A stretch of DNA of 64,000 bases from Ruminococcus flavefaciens (GCA_023667315.1 JAMPAI010000002.1:186001-250000); one strand, 5' to 3'. Counted from the stretch's first letter, positions 26,741 through 36,188 are shown. Notes: generated by a model not told the origin, from the letters alone. Numbers and translations: made by a program.

Positions 26741-26810
26741 AAGGCTTTTGTGCTTTAAATTCAAACAAATACGATTCCTGCAACCGTCTTTTTCGAACAA
26801 ATCGCAGGAG

Positions 26811-26818
26811 CAAAGGTA
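26811..26818 (-). promoter_or_regulatory. -7 promoter box for the porP-like gene
   Basis: TACCTTTG on the minus strand followed by C, about 70 bp upstream of the ATG at 26740. Confidence 0.7.
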
Positions 26819-26875
26819 AAAATTTTTTACCGTTCAAATGCAAGTTTGGCGTTTAACGACAAAAATATCTGAAAA

Positions 26876-27397
26876 TTACCAATGAAAGGAAGACTCGTCG
26901 AACCAGTCGCCGCGCACCCGCATCACCTGTTCGATCACGTCGCGCACACAGCCTTCCCCTCCTTTTTTATGGGAGATATAGTCGGCCGCCTCCTGTATCT
27001 CGATGGCCGCGTCGGCAGGACAGGCCCCCACCCCGCTCATCTTCATCACTTCGTAGTCGGGAATATCGTCGCCCATATAGAGCACCTCTTCGGGCTTGAT
27101 GCCGTTTTCGCGCAGATATTCCTCGTACTTGTCTTTTTTGTAACGCACCTGCGTAAACACGTCCTTGACCCCGATATAACGCATCCTTTCGTGTATCGAA
27201 CGGCTCTTTCCGCCCGAAATGACCGCGACCCGGTAGCCCTTTTTCAGGGCGTGATGCAGGGCGTAGCCGTCTTTCACGTCGGCGTTGCGTATCTGGGTTT
27301 CCTCATCCAGCATCCATACCTTGCCGTCGCTCATCACTCCGTCGTAATCGAAGATAAAGGTGGTGATATTCGGCAGTCTTTCCTTATAGTTCGCCAT
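26876..27397 (-). CDS. kdsC: 3-deoxy-D-manno-octulosonate 8-phosphate phosphatase (HAD)
   Basis: A 173-residue HAD phosphatase started at ATG 27397 (MANYKERLPNI). HAD motif I is FDYDGVMSDG, motif II ISGGKS, motif III K-D-K near 105-110, and motif IV GDDIPDYEVM. The compact cap-less form is typical of KdsC, which makes Kdo for LPS. It overlaps the DUF2520 gene by 14 bp and closes an ADH-DUF2520-kdsC transcript. Sialic-acid-type phosphatases of the same family are a less likely alternative. Confidence 0.88.
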   Translation of the reverse strand: MANYKERLPNITTFIFDYDGVMSDGKVWMLDEETQIRNADVKDGYALHHALKKGYRVAVISGGKSRSIHERMRYIGVKDVFTQVRYKKDKYEEYLRENGIKPEEVLYMGDDIPDYEVMKMSGVGACPADAAIEIQEAADYISHKKGGEGCVRDVIEQVMRVRGDWFDESSFHW

Positions 27398-28181
27398 GGT
27401 CTTCTGTTTTTCTGTTTTGAATCGCCTGCGAGAGCAAACGATATACCTGAACATATTTTCCGCCTTGTTCCGAGGCTTCGAGATAGCGCAGGTGTTCCCG
27501 CAGCACCCTTTCGTCTCCGCGCGCGGCGGGGCCGGTCTGGGCTTGGGCGGGGGGCATCCGCAGGGCTTTGCACAGGGTCTGTTCCATAAGCGGTTGCAGC
27601 AGGGAGAAATCCATGCCTTTCTCGCGGAACAGGTCGGAGGCGGCCGTGTACATCAGGTTCACGAAGTTGTTCACGAACACGCCGCCGATATGCAGGGTCT
27701 CACGCCGTTCTGAATCCAACACGCAGACATTGCACGAGATTTTCTCCGCCAAGGTCTTCAGCAGCCGTTCCGTCCCGCCGTCGGAAGCCTCCACGCACAC
27801 GGGCGTCCGCGACAGGTCGGGCGCGGGAGCTTCCCGGCTGAAAGTCTGGAAGAAATACAGCACGCCGTGGTGTTCCGAAACGGGGCTCAGCACCGAAAGC
27901 GGCATGGATCCCGACACGTGCGCCACCGTTTTTCCAGGCAGGCGCAGGCTTTCTGCCAACATGGGCAGGGCTTGGTCGCTTACCGCCAGCAGATACAAAT
28001 CGGCGTCCGTGTCTATTTCCGACAGTCCTGAAGTAAACGGCACCCCGCCCAAATGTGCGGAGAGGCGCTCGGCGTGGGCAGGCGTGCGGCTATACACCTG
28101 CACCCACTCCACGCCCGCCACACGCAAGGCCGGCGCGATATGCCACGCCGCATTTCCCGAACCCAGGAGAACCGCCTTCAT
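27384..28181 (-). CDS. Rossmann-like / DUF2520 domain protein
   Basis: A 265-residue protein from ATG 28181 (MKAVLLGSGNAAWHIAPAL). The N-terminal NAD(P)-binding motif GSGNAA and the VAHVSGSMPLSVLSP segment identify the Rossmann-like half; the C-terminal DUF2520 part contains the helical GGVFVNNFVNLMYTAA segment. Relatives look like ketopantoate-reductase or pyrroline-carboxylate-reductase folds, but no reaction is established. It overlaps kdsC and follows the ADH gene by 16 bp, an arrangement often seen for kdsC in Bacteroidales. Confidence 0.85.
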   Translation of the reverse strand: MKAVLLGSGNAAWHIAPALRVAGVEWVQVYSRTPAHAERLSAHLGGVPFTSGLSEIDTDADLYLLAVSDQALPMLAESLRLPGKTVAHVSGSMPLSVLSPVSEHHGVLYFFQTFSREAPAPDLSRTPVCVEASDGGTERLLKTLAEKISCNVCVLDSERRETLHIGGVFVNNFVNLMYTAASDLFREKGMDFSLLQPLMEQTLCKALRMPPAQAQTGPAARGDERVLREHLRYLEASEQGGKYVQVYRLLSQAIQNRKTEDHGEL

Positions 28182-28197
28182 GCCTGTATGCACCTTG

Positions 28198-29343
28198 TTA
28201 TTTACGGGATTCCAGAATCTGCCGGGTCTTTTGATAATCGATGTCGGCATTCTCGCCCAACAGGGTCTCGCGCACCTTGAAGCGTTCCACGATGGCATCG
28301 ATCAGCGCCTGCGGATCCTTTACCGAAGGATAGTCCGAGAAACGGGTCCCCACGCCCATGTCGCGGAAGAAGTTCTCGGTTTTCTGCAGTGCTTCGTCGA
28401 TATTATCCGTGTTCCAGATGCGTTGGGCGAACTGCAGTTGCTTGCCGTGCTTGGACTCGCCCATCACCTTTTGCAGGCCGGGCCAAACGATCGCCAGGGT
28501 CTGGCCGTGATCGAGGCCCGCCAGAGCCGTGATTTCGTGGCCGATACGGTGGGTGGCCCAATCTTCGGGCACACCGGCGGCAATCAGGCCGTTCAAGGCC
28601 AGGGTGCAGGCCCACATGATGTTGGAGGCCGCCTCCATGTCTTCGGGATTCTCCACATAAGTCTTGCCGTTATCGACCAACACGTGCAGCAAGGCTTCCG
28701 AAAAGCGATCCTGCACGTCGCCCTGCACCGGATAGGTAAGGTATTGTTCGGTTACGTGGATAAAGGCGTCCACCACGCCGTTGCCGCGCTGACGGGGTGG
28801 AATCGTAATCGTTACCGTGGGATCCAGCACCGAGAAACGCGGATAGAGCAACGGGCTGGAGAACGCGAATTTTTCTTGGGTGGAAAGACGGCTGATAACG
28901 CCGCCGCAGTTCATTTCCGAACCGGTGGCGGGCATCGTGAGCACCGAGGCCAAGGGCACGGCCTTGCTGATCCTGGCCCGTTCGGTGCAGATGGTATAGG
29001 GGTCGGCACCCTCGAAATAGGTGGCGGCGGCAATGAACTTGGTGCCGTCGATCACCGAACCTCCGCCCACGGCCAACAGGAAATCCACATTTTCCCTGCG
29101 TACCATTTCCACGGCTTTCATGAGGGTCTCGAACTTGGGATTGGGCTCTATGCCAGAGAACTCCACATACTCGAAAGCGGAAAGTGCCTTGACAACCTGT
29201 TGGTAAATGCCGTTTTTCTTGATGCTGCCTCCCCCGTAGGTAAGCATGACCTTGGAACCCTGCGGGATATTGGCGGCGATATTGGCGATTTGTCCGGCGC
29301 CGAAAAGAATCTTTACCGGATTGCAGAATTTGAAGTGGTGCAT
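28198..29343 (-). CDS. Iron-containing alcohol dehydrogenase (YqhD/BDH type)
   Basis: A 381-residue group III alcohol dehydrogenase. The opening NPVKILFGAGQIANI, the cofactor loop GGGSVIDGTK at 93-102, and the metal-binding region around DWATHRIGHEITALAGLDHGQ mark the NADPH-type YqhD/butanol dehydrogenase branch. It probably reduces short aldehydes formed in fermentation; the substrate is not readable. It heads the ADH-DUF2520-kdsC group and has a clean promoter. Confidence 0.92.
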   Translation of the reverse strand: MHHFKFCNPVKILFGAGQIANIAANIPQGSKVMLTYGGGSIKKNGIYQQVVKALSAFEYVEFSGIEPNPKFETLMKAVEMVRRENVDFLLAVGGGSVIDGTKFIAAATYFEGADPYTICTERARISKAVPLASVLTMPATGSEMNCGGVISRLSTQEKFAFSSPLLYPRFSVLDPTVTITIPPRQRGNGVVDAFIHVTEQYLTYPVQGDVQDRFSEALLHVLVDNGKTYVENPEDMEAASNIMWACTLALNGLIAAGVPEDWATHRIGHEITALAGLDHGQTLAIVWPGLQKVMGESKHGKQLQFAQRIWNTDNIDEALQKTENFFRDMGVGTRFSDYPSVKDPQALIDAIVERFKVRETLLGENADIDYQKTRQILESRK

Positions 29344-29371
29344 GAATTCAATTTTTTTTGTTAATCCAAGG

Positions 29372-29379
29372 CAAAGATA
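29372..29379 (-). promoter_or_regulatory. -7 promoter box for the alcohol dehydrogenase
   Basis: TATCTTTG on the minus strand followed by CC, about 30 bp upstream of the ATG at 29343. Confidence 0.7.
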
Positions 29380-29471
29380 ACAAAGAGTTTATAAGGGAGA
29401 AAACAAAAAATGAAACGGAACGGCTTCGATAAAAACGGATTTCGGGGTTTTATAATAAACGGAGAACGGAA

Positions 29472-30251
29472 ATGAAGCACGGATTCTTGGCTCGCTGGCA
29501 AGCCCTCTGCCGCATACGGTTCGACCATCTGCACACGCAAATGGCAAGGACCCTGTACCGTTTCGCCTTTACCAGGAGCGACCGGCGCGCCATCGGCATC
29601 CTTGCCTGCGTCATCGCCCTTACCGTATGCCTGCGCGCCTACGGCCTGGTCCGCCCCGCCAAAGAATGGAACCTTGCCCCCGGCGATCTTCCCGATGCAA
29701 AGATGGAATTCACCCCAAAAACGACCCTACATGGAAATCAAAACAATAAGGATATGGAAACGCAGAAAACCCTCAGCGACACCACCCGCCCCAAGAAACG
29801 CTACAACCCGCCCCAATATATGGTAAGAAAGAAATTTACCGTAGACCTGAACAAAGCCGACACCTTCGACCTTCAGGAGATTCACGGCATAGGCCCGGCC
29901 TTTGCCAAACGCATCGTAAAGTACCGCGAAAGTCTAGGCGGATTCGTATGCATTGAACAATTGCACGAAGTCTGGGGTATCGATTCAAGCCTGTTCGAGA
30001 ACATCAAGACCCACGTTTATATAAAAGACGCCCGCCCCGTACAGATCAACATCAACGAGGCGGACATCAGAGCCTTGAAACGGCATCCCTACCTAGACTA
30101 TTTTCAGGCCAAGGAGATTTACCTGTACCGGCAACAATACGGAGCTTTCGCGCTGGTGGACGATGTGCGGCAGGTTAACCTGATGGACAGCGGCACCTTT
30201 TTCCGCATCGCACCCTATCTTTGCGTGGAAAACGATACGGCGGATCAATAG
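29472..30251 (+). CDS. Membrane-anchored helix-hairpin-helix (ComEA-like) protein
   Basis: A 259-residue protein with a cytoplasmic-looking basic N-terminus, one membrane helix near 40-58, a low-complexity linker and two helix-hairpin-helix DNA-binding units: VDLNKADTFDLQEIHGIGPAFAKRIVKYRE (split here as LNKADTFDLQEIHGIG then PAFAKRIVKYRE) near 125-155, and INEADIRALKRHP further on. This resembles ComEA-family proteins, which bind incoming DNA at the membrane, but the long N-terminal arm is unlike classical ComEA. Its 3' end overlaps the convergent gene by 7 bp. A competence role is inference. Confidence 0.82.
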   Translation: MKHGFLARWQALCRIRFDHLHTQMARTLYRFAFTRSDRRAIGILACVIALTVCLRAYGLVRPAKEWNLAPGDLPDAKMEFTPKTTLHGNQNNKDMETQKTLSDTTRPKKRYNPPQYMVRKKFTVDLNKADTFDLQEIHGIGPAFAKRIVKYRESLGGFVCIEQLHEVWGIDSSLFENIKTHVYIKDARPVQININEADIRALKRHPYLDYFQAKEIYLYRQQYGAFALVDDVRQVNLMDSGTFFRIAPYLCVENDTADQ

Positions 30252-31108
30252 TTGATAAGGCGCACCAAGACGGTTTCAGGCATACGCCCCATGCCCTTAT
30301 ATATAACCTGCTGTATCCAATTGCCACGTTCGTCATAGGTATATTCAACGGTATAGTATTCCGTTTTACCTCCTGCCGTAGTCATAACGATCGTAGCGGG
30401 CAAACCTTTTACATTGTACGTGTATTTGCTTTGTGCAAGCGTTTTGCCAGATCCATCATAAACTATTTCGGAAATAACACGACCTTCTTCATCGTAAGAT
30501 TTTTCCGTTTCACTACGTTTGTTTCCCGATGGTTCCGTACGGATTTCACTTTCCACCCAACCATCGATATTGTAGTAATAATTGTCGGAATACTTTTCTT
30601 TACCGCCTTCATCCAAATGCCTGACAACGGACACCTTTCCCTTTTTATCTCGCATAAACTGCTCGTTACAAAGCATTCTAAGATCCGTGGAACTATACAC
30701 CCTCTTTTCTTTCAATGAGTTTGCATCTTTAGGATTCGCATAGAAATATTCCTCACGGATCTGTGCGTTTTGATTTTGATCCTTTTTACGCACAATCGAC
30801 AAATTGCCGTAGTTGTTGTATTCAAGTTCGTACTTTTCCTTCAGGTTTCCGCGCAGGTCATATTCCCAACATGCCGTCTTACGGTTATCCTTCATATCTA
30901 CAACCAATATGTTATTGATCGGACTGCCTATCTCCACCTTAAAACCTTTGTCTATAGGCGTGAAATACTTAAGGATAATGCGCGATGGACGCGTATTTGG
31001 ACTTATCTCGAACAGTTCTTCTGTAAAATGCGGGGGCAGCAATGCCCAGCCTGGAGCGGTTACAAACAAGAACAAGACAACAGACAGGAAAGGCTTGAAA
31101 GTCTTCAT
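30245..31108 (-). CDS. Secreted YD/RHS-like repeat protein, unknown function
   Basis: A 287-residue exported protein: signal peptide MKTFKPFLSVVLFLFVTAPG to about residue 22, then repeated short strands of the YD type (YDLRGNLKEKYELEYNNYGN, YDEEGRVISEIVYDGSGK, YNVKGLPATIVM, YTYDERGNWIQQVIYKG). These look like the beta-hairpins of RHS/YD or MORN-like proteins but without a toxin core. It is followed on the same strand's upstream side by pheT with 26 bp between, so it may be read from the pheT promoter. The function is not recognised. Confidence 0.7.
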   Translation of the reverse strand: MKTFKPFLSVVLFLFVTAPGWALLPPHFTEELFEISPNTRPSRIILKYFTPIDKGFKVEIGSPINNILVVDMKDNRKTACWEYDLRGNLKEKYELEYNNYGNLSIVRKKDQNQNAQIREEYFYANPKDANSLKEKRVYSSTDLRMLCNEQFMRDKKGKVSVVRHLDEGGKEKYSDNYYYNIDGWVESEIRTEPSGNKRSETEKSYDEEGRVISEIVYDGSGKTLAQSKYTYNVKGLPATIVMTTAGGKTEYYTVEYTYDERGNWIQQVIYKGMGRMPETVLVRLINY

Positions 31109-31134
31109 GGCTTTTAGTGTTTTTGTCGTTTTTA

Positions 31135-33597
31135 CTATCTCAAGGCGCAGCCCAGATCGTTCTGCAGGGCGGCGGTGATTTTTTCCATCGTCTTTTCGAT
31201 CTGCTTGTCGGTAAGGGTCTTGCCTTCTTCCTGCAACACGAAGCTTACCGCATACGACTTCTTGCCCTCGGGCAGGTTCTTGCCTTCGTAAACGTCGAAA
31301 AGCGACACTTTCTTAAGCAGGTTCTTTTCGGTCTTGCGGGCCGCCTGCTCTATCTGCGAGAACTTCACGCCCTTATCCGCCAAGAGCGCCAAGTCGCGGC
31401 GCACTTCCGGAAAACGGTTCACTTCCCTGTATTCGGGAGCTTTCTTAGGCATGGCCTTCAACACGGCATCCCAGTTGAAATCGGCGTAGAACACAGGCGC
31501 CTTGATGTCGAAGCGTTCGCAAACGGAGGCCTTTACCTCGCCGAACTTCACGGCCGGCTTTCCGGCCAGTTCCAGTTGAAGTCCGTAGGCGAAGAACGGA
31601 CTGTCCAATTCGGTGCAGCGGCTCTTGGCCATATTGATACGCAGAAGGTTGCAGATTTTTTCCACAAACGACTTGAGCGTATAGAAATCGAAAGCCTTAG
31701 GCGTGTGCTGCCAAAGTTCATCGTAATCGTTGCCACACAGCCATAGGCCGAGGTGGTTTTCTTCGGTAAAGCGTTCGGTTACCCCGGCGGCGGCATCCGC
31801 ACCGGGTTTGGAAAAATAGGTACGTCCAAATTCGTAGAAACGGATATTGCCCTGCCTGTGGTGCAGGTTGAACATGATGCTCGAGAGCGCGCCGAACAGC
31901 AGGTCGGTACGCATCAGGCTCATTTCCTTGCTGAGCGGGTTCAGCATCTTGACCGTGTTCTGCAAGCCGAACCATTCGATATAGTTTTCGGAGCAGAGCG
32001 AGTTGTTCATGATTTCGTCGAAACCGTTATGGCTCAGGAACTCGGAAACCTTGGTGACCACCCGTTCGGGCTCGGCACTGGTTTCGGCGCGCATCCCGTA
32101 CGAGAGGCGGCTGCCCGAATCGATACGGTTGTAGCCGTAGATACGCAGGAATTCCTCGGCCACGTCGGCCGGACGGGTCACGTCGGTCTTGTTGAGCGGA
32201 ACGGTAACCTTGTAGCGGGTTTCCCCGGCGGTGACGCCCTTTGTCATTTCCACCTGCATTTCCATGGCTTCCAGCACACGGCGTACGTCTTCGGCCTCGA
32301 TGTCCTGCCCCACCAGACGGTTTATATAGTCTAAGGTGAACTCGACCTCCGGCTTCCGGATGGGTTCGGGATAGCAGTCCACGATATCGCTGGCCGTCTG
32401 TCCCCCGGCCACTTCCTGCAACAGCAGGGCCGCCCGCTTAAGCGCGTAGAGGCAGATATCGGGATCGGCGCCGCGTTCGTAGCGGAAGGAAGCGTCGGTG
32501 GCAAGGCCGTGTTCGCGAGCCGTCTTGCGGATGCTCACGGGATTGAAGTAGGCGCTTTCCAGGAATACATCGGTGGTGGTGTCGGACACCCCGGCGTCCA
32601 GCCCGCCGAAAACGCCCGCGATGCACATCGGCTCGCTCTCGTTGCAGATCATGAGGTTCTGGGGGCTGAGCTTGCGTTCCAGCCCGTCGAGCGTGGTCAT
32701 GGTTTCGCCCGCATTGGCGGCACGCACCACGATCTTATTGCCCTTTATCTTGCTTATGTCGAACGCGTGCATGGGCTGTCCGGTTTCCATCAGCACGAAA
32801 TTGGTGACGTCCACCACATTGTTGATGGGACGCAGCCCCACGCTCAAAAGCCTTTTCTGCAGCCATTCGGGCGAAGGCTTAACCTCTACGTTCTTGATAC
32901 AGAGGCCGCTGTAACGGGGACAGTTCCTGGTATCGCGCACTTCCACCGCCACGCTCAGCCCTTTGCCGGGCGCGAAGGCATCCACCGAAGGATACCTTAC
33001 CTTTATGGGATGGTTGTTGCGGATGGTTTCGAGCGCCGCCAGGTCGCGTGCCACCCCTATATGGGAAGTGGCGTCGGAACGGTTGGGGGTAAGCCCGATC
33101 TCGAACACCGTTTCACTTTGCAGATGAAAGTATTCGGAGGCCGGCACACCCACGGGTGTATCTTCGGGCAACACCATGATACCGTCGTGGCTCTTGCCCA
33201 CCCCTATCTCGTCTTCGGCACAGATCATGCCGTAGGAATCGCTGCCCCTGAGCTTGGATTTCTTGATCGTGAAACTTTCGTCGCCGTCGTAGAGCACGGT
33301 GCCCACCGTAGCCACGATTACTTTCTGACCCGCCGCCACGTTGGCCGCCCCGCACACGATGGGCAGCGGTTCGCCCGCGCCCACATCCACGGTGGTTACG
33401 TGCAGGTGGTCGGAATTGGGATGGGGTTCGCAGGTAAGCACCTTGCCGGTAACGATACCCTTCAGACCGCCCCGGATGCTTTCCACTTCTTCCACGGCAT
33501 CGATTTCCAAACCGCAGTCGGTAAGGAGTCTGGAAACCTCGTCCACGCTCAAATCGAAGTCGGCGTACTGTTTGAGCCAACTGTATGCTACTTTCAT
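31135..33597 (-). CDS. pheT: Phenylalanine--tRNA ligase beta subunit
   Basis: An 820-residue beta subunit of the alpha2-beta2 enzyme. The N-terminal tRNA-binding OB fold (KVLTCEPHPNSDHLHV, about 53-68) is present, then the B3/B4 editing region, B5 with RPADVAEEFLRIYGYNRI, and the C-terminal ferredoxin-like anticodon domain (NRFPEVRRDLALLAD onward). pheS is not in the window, which is usual in Bacteroidales where the two genes are apart. A -7 box lies 53 bp upstream. Confidence 0.96.
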   Translation of the reverse strand: MKVAYSWLKQYADFDLSVDEVSRLLTDCGLEIDAVEEVESIRGGLKGIVTGKVLTCEPHPNSDHLHVTTVDVGAGEPLPIVCGAANVAAGQKVIVATVGTVLYDGDESFTIKKSKLRGSDSYGMICAEDEIGVGKSHDGIMVLPEDTPVGVPASEYFHLQSETVFEIGLTPNRSDATSHIGVARDLAALETIRNNHPIKVRYPSVDAFAPGKGLSVAVEVRDTRNCPRYSGLCIKNVEVKPSPEWLQKRLLSVGLRPINNVVDVTNFVLMETGQPMHAFDISKIKGNKIVVRAANAGETMTTLDGLERKLSPQNLMICNESEPMCIAGVFGGLDAGVSDTTTDVFLESAYFNPVSIRKTAREHGLATDASFRYERGADPDICLYALKRAALLLQEVAGGQTASDIVDCYPEPIRKPEVEFTLDYINRLVGQDIEAEDVRRVLEAMEMQVEMTKGVTAGETRYKVTVPLNKTDVTRPADVAEEFLRIYGYNRIDSGSRLSYGMRAETSAEPERVVTKVSEFLSHNGFDEIMNNSLCSENYIEWFGLQNTVKMLNPLSKEMSLMRTDLLFGALSSIMFNLHHRQGNIRFYEFGRTYFSKPGADAAAGVTERFTEENHLGLWLCGNDYDELWQHTPKAFDFYTLKSFVEKICNLLRINMAKSRCTELDSPFFAYGLQLELAGKPAVKFGEVKASVCERFDIKAPVFYADFNWDAVLKAMPKKAPEYREVNRFPEVRRDLALLADKGVKFSQIEQAARKTEKNLLKKVSLFDVYEGKNLPEGKKSYAVSFVLQEEGKTLTDKQIEKTMEKITAALQNDLGCALR

Positions 33598-33650
33598 CTT
33601 CTTTTATTTTCGGGAAGGACGCGGAATAACGGACGTCCTCTACAAACTGC

Positions 33651-33658
33651 CAAAATTA
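33651..33658 (-). promoter_or_regulatory. -7 promoter box for pheT
   Basis: TAATTTTG on the minus strand followed by GC, 53 bp upstream of the pheT ATG. Confidence 0.6.
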
Positions 33659-33721
33659 ATCATTTTTCCCGGTGAGGCATAATATGCCCTGCCTGTGCCC
33701 CCGGCTTATCGTATTTTGAAC

Positions 33722-33729
33722 TATCTTTG
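33722..33729 (+). promoter_or_regulatory. -7 promoter box for glsA-glsB-engB
   Basis: TATCTTTG ending only 5 bp before the glsA ATG at 33735. With a start about 7 nt downstream the message would be leaderless or nearly so. Confidence 0.65.
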
Positions 33730-33734
33730 TACTT

Positions 33735-34586
33735 ATGTTTACGTTTACCATTTCCGAGCGGACCATCGACATTCAGCAGACGCTGAAAGAAAAAGCCCCC
33801 AAGGTATACAGGAAATTGCCGGGATTCGTGTTCCCCATCCTGCGCAGGCTCCTGCACGAAAAGGAGGTGAACGGATTCCTCTATAAGGAAAGGGACAAGG
33901 TGGGGGCCGACTTCGCCACCGCCATCCTGGAAGACTTCGGCTGCAAGGTAAACGTTACCGGCATGGAGAACCTGCCGCAGGACGGGCGTTTCCTGCTCTG
34001 CGCCAACCACCCCCTGGGCGGTCTGGACGGCATGGCGTTCCTGAGCCGCATGGGGCAATGGCGCAAAGACCTGCTTTTTCCCGTCAACAGCATACTGCTG
34101 GCGCTGCCGCCCTTCCAACCCGTGTTCCTGCCCATCAACACCCTGCAGAAAAACACCGAGAACCGCCGCGCCCTGGACGAGGCTTTCGCCGGTTCGTCCA
34201 CAATCCTGTACTTTCCCGCCGGACGGTGCTCCCGCAAGGGCAAAAAGGGCGTAATTGCCGATCTGGAGTGGAAAAAGACCTTCATCACCCAGGCCCGCAA
34301 ATCGCAACGGAACATCATTCCGGTACATATTTCCGGAAAGAACTCCAATTTTTTTTATAACTTAGCCAACTTCAGAACCAGGATAGGTCTGAAAGTAAAC
34401 ATAGAGCAGGCGTTTTTGGTCAACGAGATGTTCAAGCTCCGCGACCAGGAAATCCGCCTCACCGTCGGCAAGCCCATTCCTTACGAAACGTTCGACAAGC
34501 GTCACACCGACAAAGAATGGGCCGCCTTGATCAGGGAGCACGTCTATAGACTTGCGCTCGACGCCAAGGCTCCGTTCGACTGCTAA
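33735..34586 (+). CDS. glsA: Glycine lipid O-acyltransferase (PlsC-like), GlsA
   Basis: A 283-residue PlsC-type acyltransferase. The catalytic His-Asp motif is NHPLGGLDG near residue 93, followed by FPVNSILL and the substrate motif YFPAGRCSRKGKKG. In Bacteroides thetaiotaomicron the glsB-glsA pair makes N-acyl glycine and then adds the second acyl chain to give glycine lipids; this protein corresponds to the O-acyl step. The GNAT partner follows 10 bp downstream. Ornithine lipid OlsA is the proteobacterial analogue. Confidence 0.87.
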   Translation: MFTFTISERTIDIQQTLKEKAPKVYRKLPGFVFPILRRLLHEKEVNGFLYKERDKVGADFATAILEDFGCKVNVTGMENLPQDGRFLLCANHPLGGLDGMAFLSRMGQWRKDLLFPVNSILLALPPFQPVFLPINTLQKNTENRRALDEAFAGSSTILYFPAGRCSRKGKKGVIADLEWKKTFITQARKSQRNIIPVHISGKNSNFFYNLANFRTRIGLKVNIEQAFLVNEMFKLRDQEIRLTVGKPIPYETFDKRHTDKEWAALIREHVYRLALDAKAPFDC

Positions 34587-34596
34587 TTTGATTGTT

Positions 34597-35547
34597 ATGC
34601 AAGCCATCATACCTCCCGTAGAACGGCATTTCATCGAACAGGAACTGACCCAAGACAAGTTTCTGCGCTACACCAACTTCGGCGACCGAATGGTGTATGT
34701 GGTAACGGCGCACGATTCGCCCCACATCATGCAGGAAATAGGCCGCTTGCGGGAAGAAGCCTTCCGGCAGGGGGGCGGCGGCACGGGCAAGGAAACCGAC
34801 ATCGACGAGTTCGACACCATGCCCGACCCCTACAAGCAGCTGCTGGTCTGGGATCCGCAAGACAAGGAAATCGTGGGCGGCTACCGCTTTATAGAGGGAA
34901 ACCGCGTAAAGTTCGACGCCCAGGGCAATCCCCTGCTCTCCACCACCGAAATCTTTACATTTTCCGATAAGTTCATCAAGGAATACCTGCCCAAGACCAT
35001 CGAGCTGGGGCGTTCGTTCGTGCAGTTGAAATACCAGTCGTCGCGCAACGGCGTATTCTCGCTCGACAACCTCTGGGACGGCCTCGGCGGGCTCGTTACC
35101 TCGAACGAAGACTGGATGGAATACTTTTTCGGCAAGGTGACGATGTACACCAACTTCAATAAGGAAGCCCGCGACACCTTGCTCTACTACGTGTCGGTCT
35201 ATCATAAAGACCCCGACCGGCTCGTCATCCCCATCAACCCTATCCAAAGGGTTACTTCCCTCGAGAAACTGCAGAAACTCTTCGACGGACTGAGCCTGGA
35301 AGAAGCCTACAAGGTTACCGCCAAGCGGGTGCGCGAATTAGACAAGAACATTCCGCCCCTGTTCAATTCGTACATCAAGCTCTCGCCCAAGATGCGCTCG
35401 TTCGGCACCTGCATCAACACCCATTTCGGAGGAGTGGAGGAAACGGGCATACTCATCAAGATGGACGAGATCTATCCCAGCAAGAAGGAACGTCACGTTC
35501 CGCAGACCATCGAGGAGGTCCGCACGCCCAAACATAAAACCCTCTAA
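34597..35547 (+). CDS. glsB: Glycine N-acyltransferase (GNAT), GlsB
   Basis: A 316-residue GNAT-fold acyltransferase from ATG 34597 (MQAIIPPVERHFIEQELT). Features include EIGRLREEAFRQGGGGTG, DPYKQLLVWDPQDKEIVGGYRF as the central strand, and TIELGRSFVQLKYQSSRNGV, all typical of the OlsB/GlsB group. It condenses a 3-hydroxyacyl group with glycine to begin glycine lipid synthesis, paired with GlsA. The order glsA-glsB with engB 6 bp later suggests a three-gene transcript. Confidence 0.87.
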   Translation: MQAIIPPVERHFIEQELTQDKFLRYTNFGDRMVYVVTAHDSPHIMQEIGRLREEAFRQGGGGTGKETDIDEFDTMPDPYKQLLVWDPQDKEIVGGYRFIEGNRVKFDAQGNPLLSTTEIFTFSDKFIKEYLPKTIELGRSFVQLKYQSSRNGVFSLDNLWDGLGGLVTSNEDWMEYFFGKVTMYTNFNKEARDTLLYYVSVYHKDPDRLVIPINPIQRVTSLEKLQKLFDGLSLEEAYKVTAKRVRELDKNIPPLFNSYIKLSPKMRSFGTCINTHFGGVEETGILIKMDEIYPSKKERHVPQTIEEVRTPKHKTL

Positions 35548-35553
35548 GGCTTT

Positions 35554-36153
35554 ATGGAAATCAAGAACGCCGAGTTCGTTGCCTGTTGCGTGGATTACCG
35601 CAAGTGTCCGCCGGGCAAACTGCCCGAATACGCCTTTATCGGGCGTTCCAACGTAGGGAAATCATCGCTCATCAACTGCCTTTGCAACCGCCAGGGGCTG
35701 GCCAAGACCAGTTCCACACCGGGCAAGACGCAGTGCATCGTGCATTTTCTGATAGACAAGGCCTGGCATATCGCCGACCTGCCCGGCTACGGCTACGCGC
35801 AGACCGGCAAGAAACTGCGCGAGCAATGGCAGAAGATGACCCGCGAATACCTGCTCAAACGCCCCCAGCTCTACTGCGTTTTCGTATTGGTTGACCTGCG
35901 CATCCCGCCCCAGAAGATCGACTTGGAATTCATGCGTTTCCTGGGCGAGAGCGAGGTGCCTTTCTGCATCGTGGGCACCAAAGCCGACAAATTGGGAAAG
36001 AACGAATTGGCTCAATCGGTGCAAGCCTATCAAAAGGTGCTTTCCGAAACCTGGGAACCCCTGCCGCCATTCATCGTTTCTTCGGCGGAAACGGGCATAG
36101 GCAGGGAAGAGATACTGGCGTTCATCGATCAAGCCAACAAGGCTTCCGAATAG
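35554..36153 (+). CDS. engB: Ribosome biogenesis GTP-binding protein YsxC/EngB
   Basis: A 199-residue TRAFAC GTPase needed for 50S assembly. G1 is GRSNVGKSS (about 31-39), the G2/switch region TPGKTQ, G3 DLPGYGYA, and G4 TKADK; all conserved. A 6-bp gap from glsB places it in the same operon, an arrangement commonly seen in Bacteroidales. Confidence 0.95.
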   Translation: MEIKNAEFVACCVDYRKCPPGKLPEYAFIGRSNVGKSSLINCLCNRQGLAKTSSTPGKTQCIVHFLIDKAWHIADLPGYGYAQTGKKLREQWQKMTREYLLKRPQLYCVFVLVDLRIPPQKIDLEFMRFLGESEVPFCIVGTKADKLGKNELAQSVQAYQKVLSETWEPLPPFIVSSAETGIGREEILAFIDQANKASE

Positions 36154-36180
36154 GGAAGTCTGCCTTACGCTGAAAAAACG

Positions 36181-36188
36181 TAAATTTG
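36181..36188 (+). promoter_or_regulatory. -7 promoter box for mutA
   Basis: TAAATTTG followed by CG, about 33 bp upstream of the mutA ATG. Confidence 0.65.
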
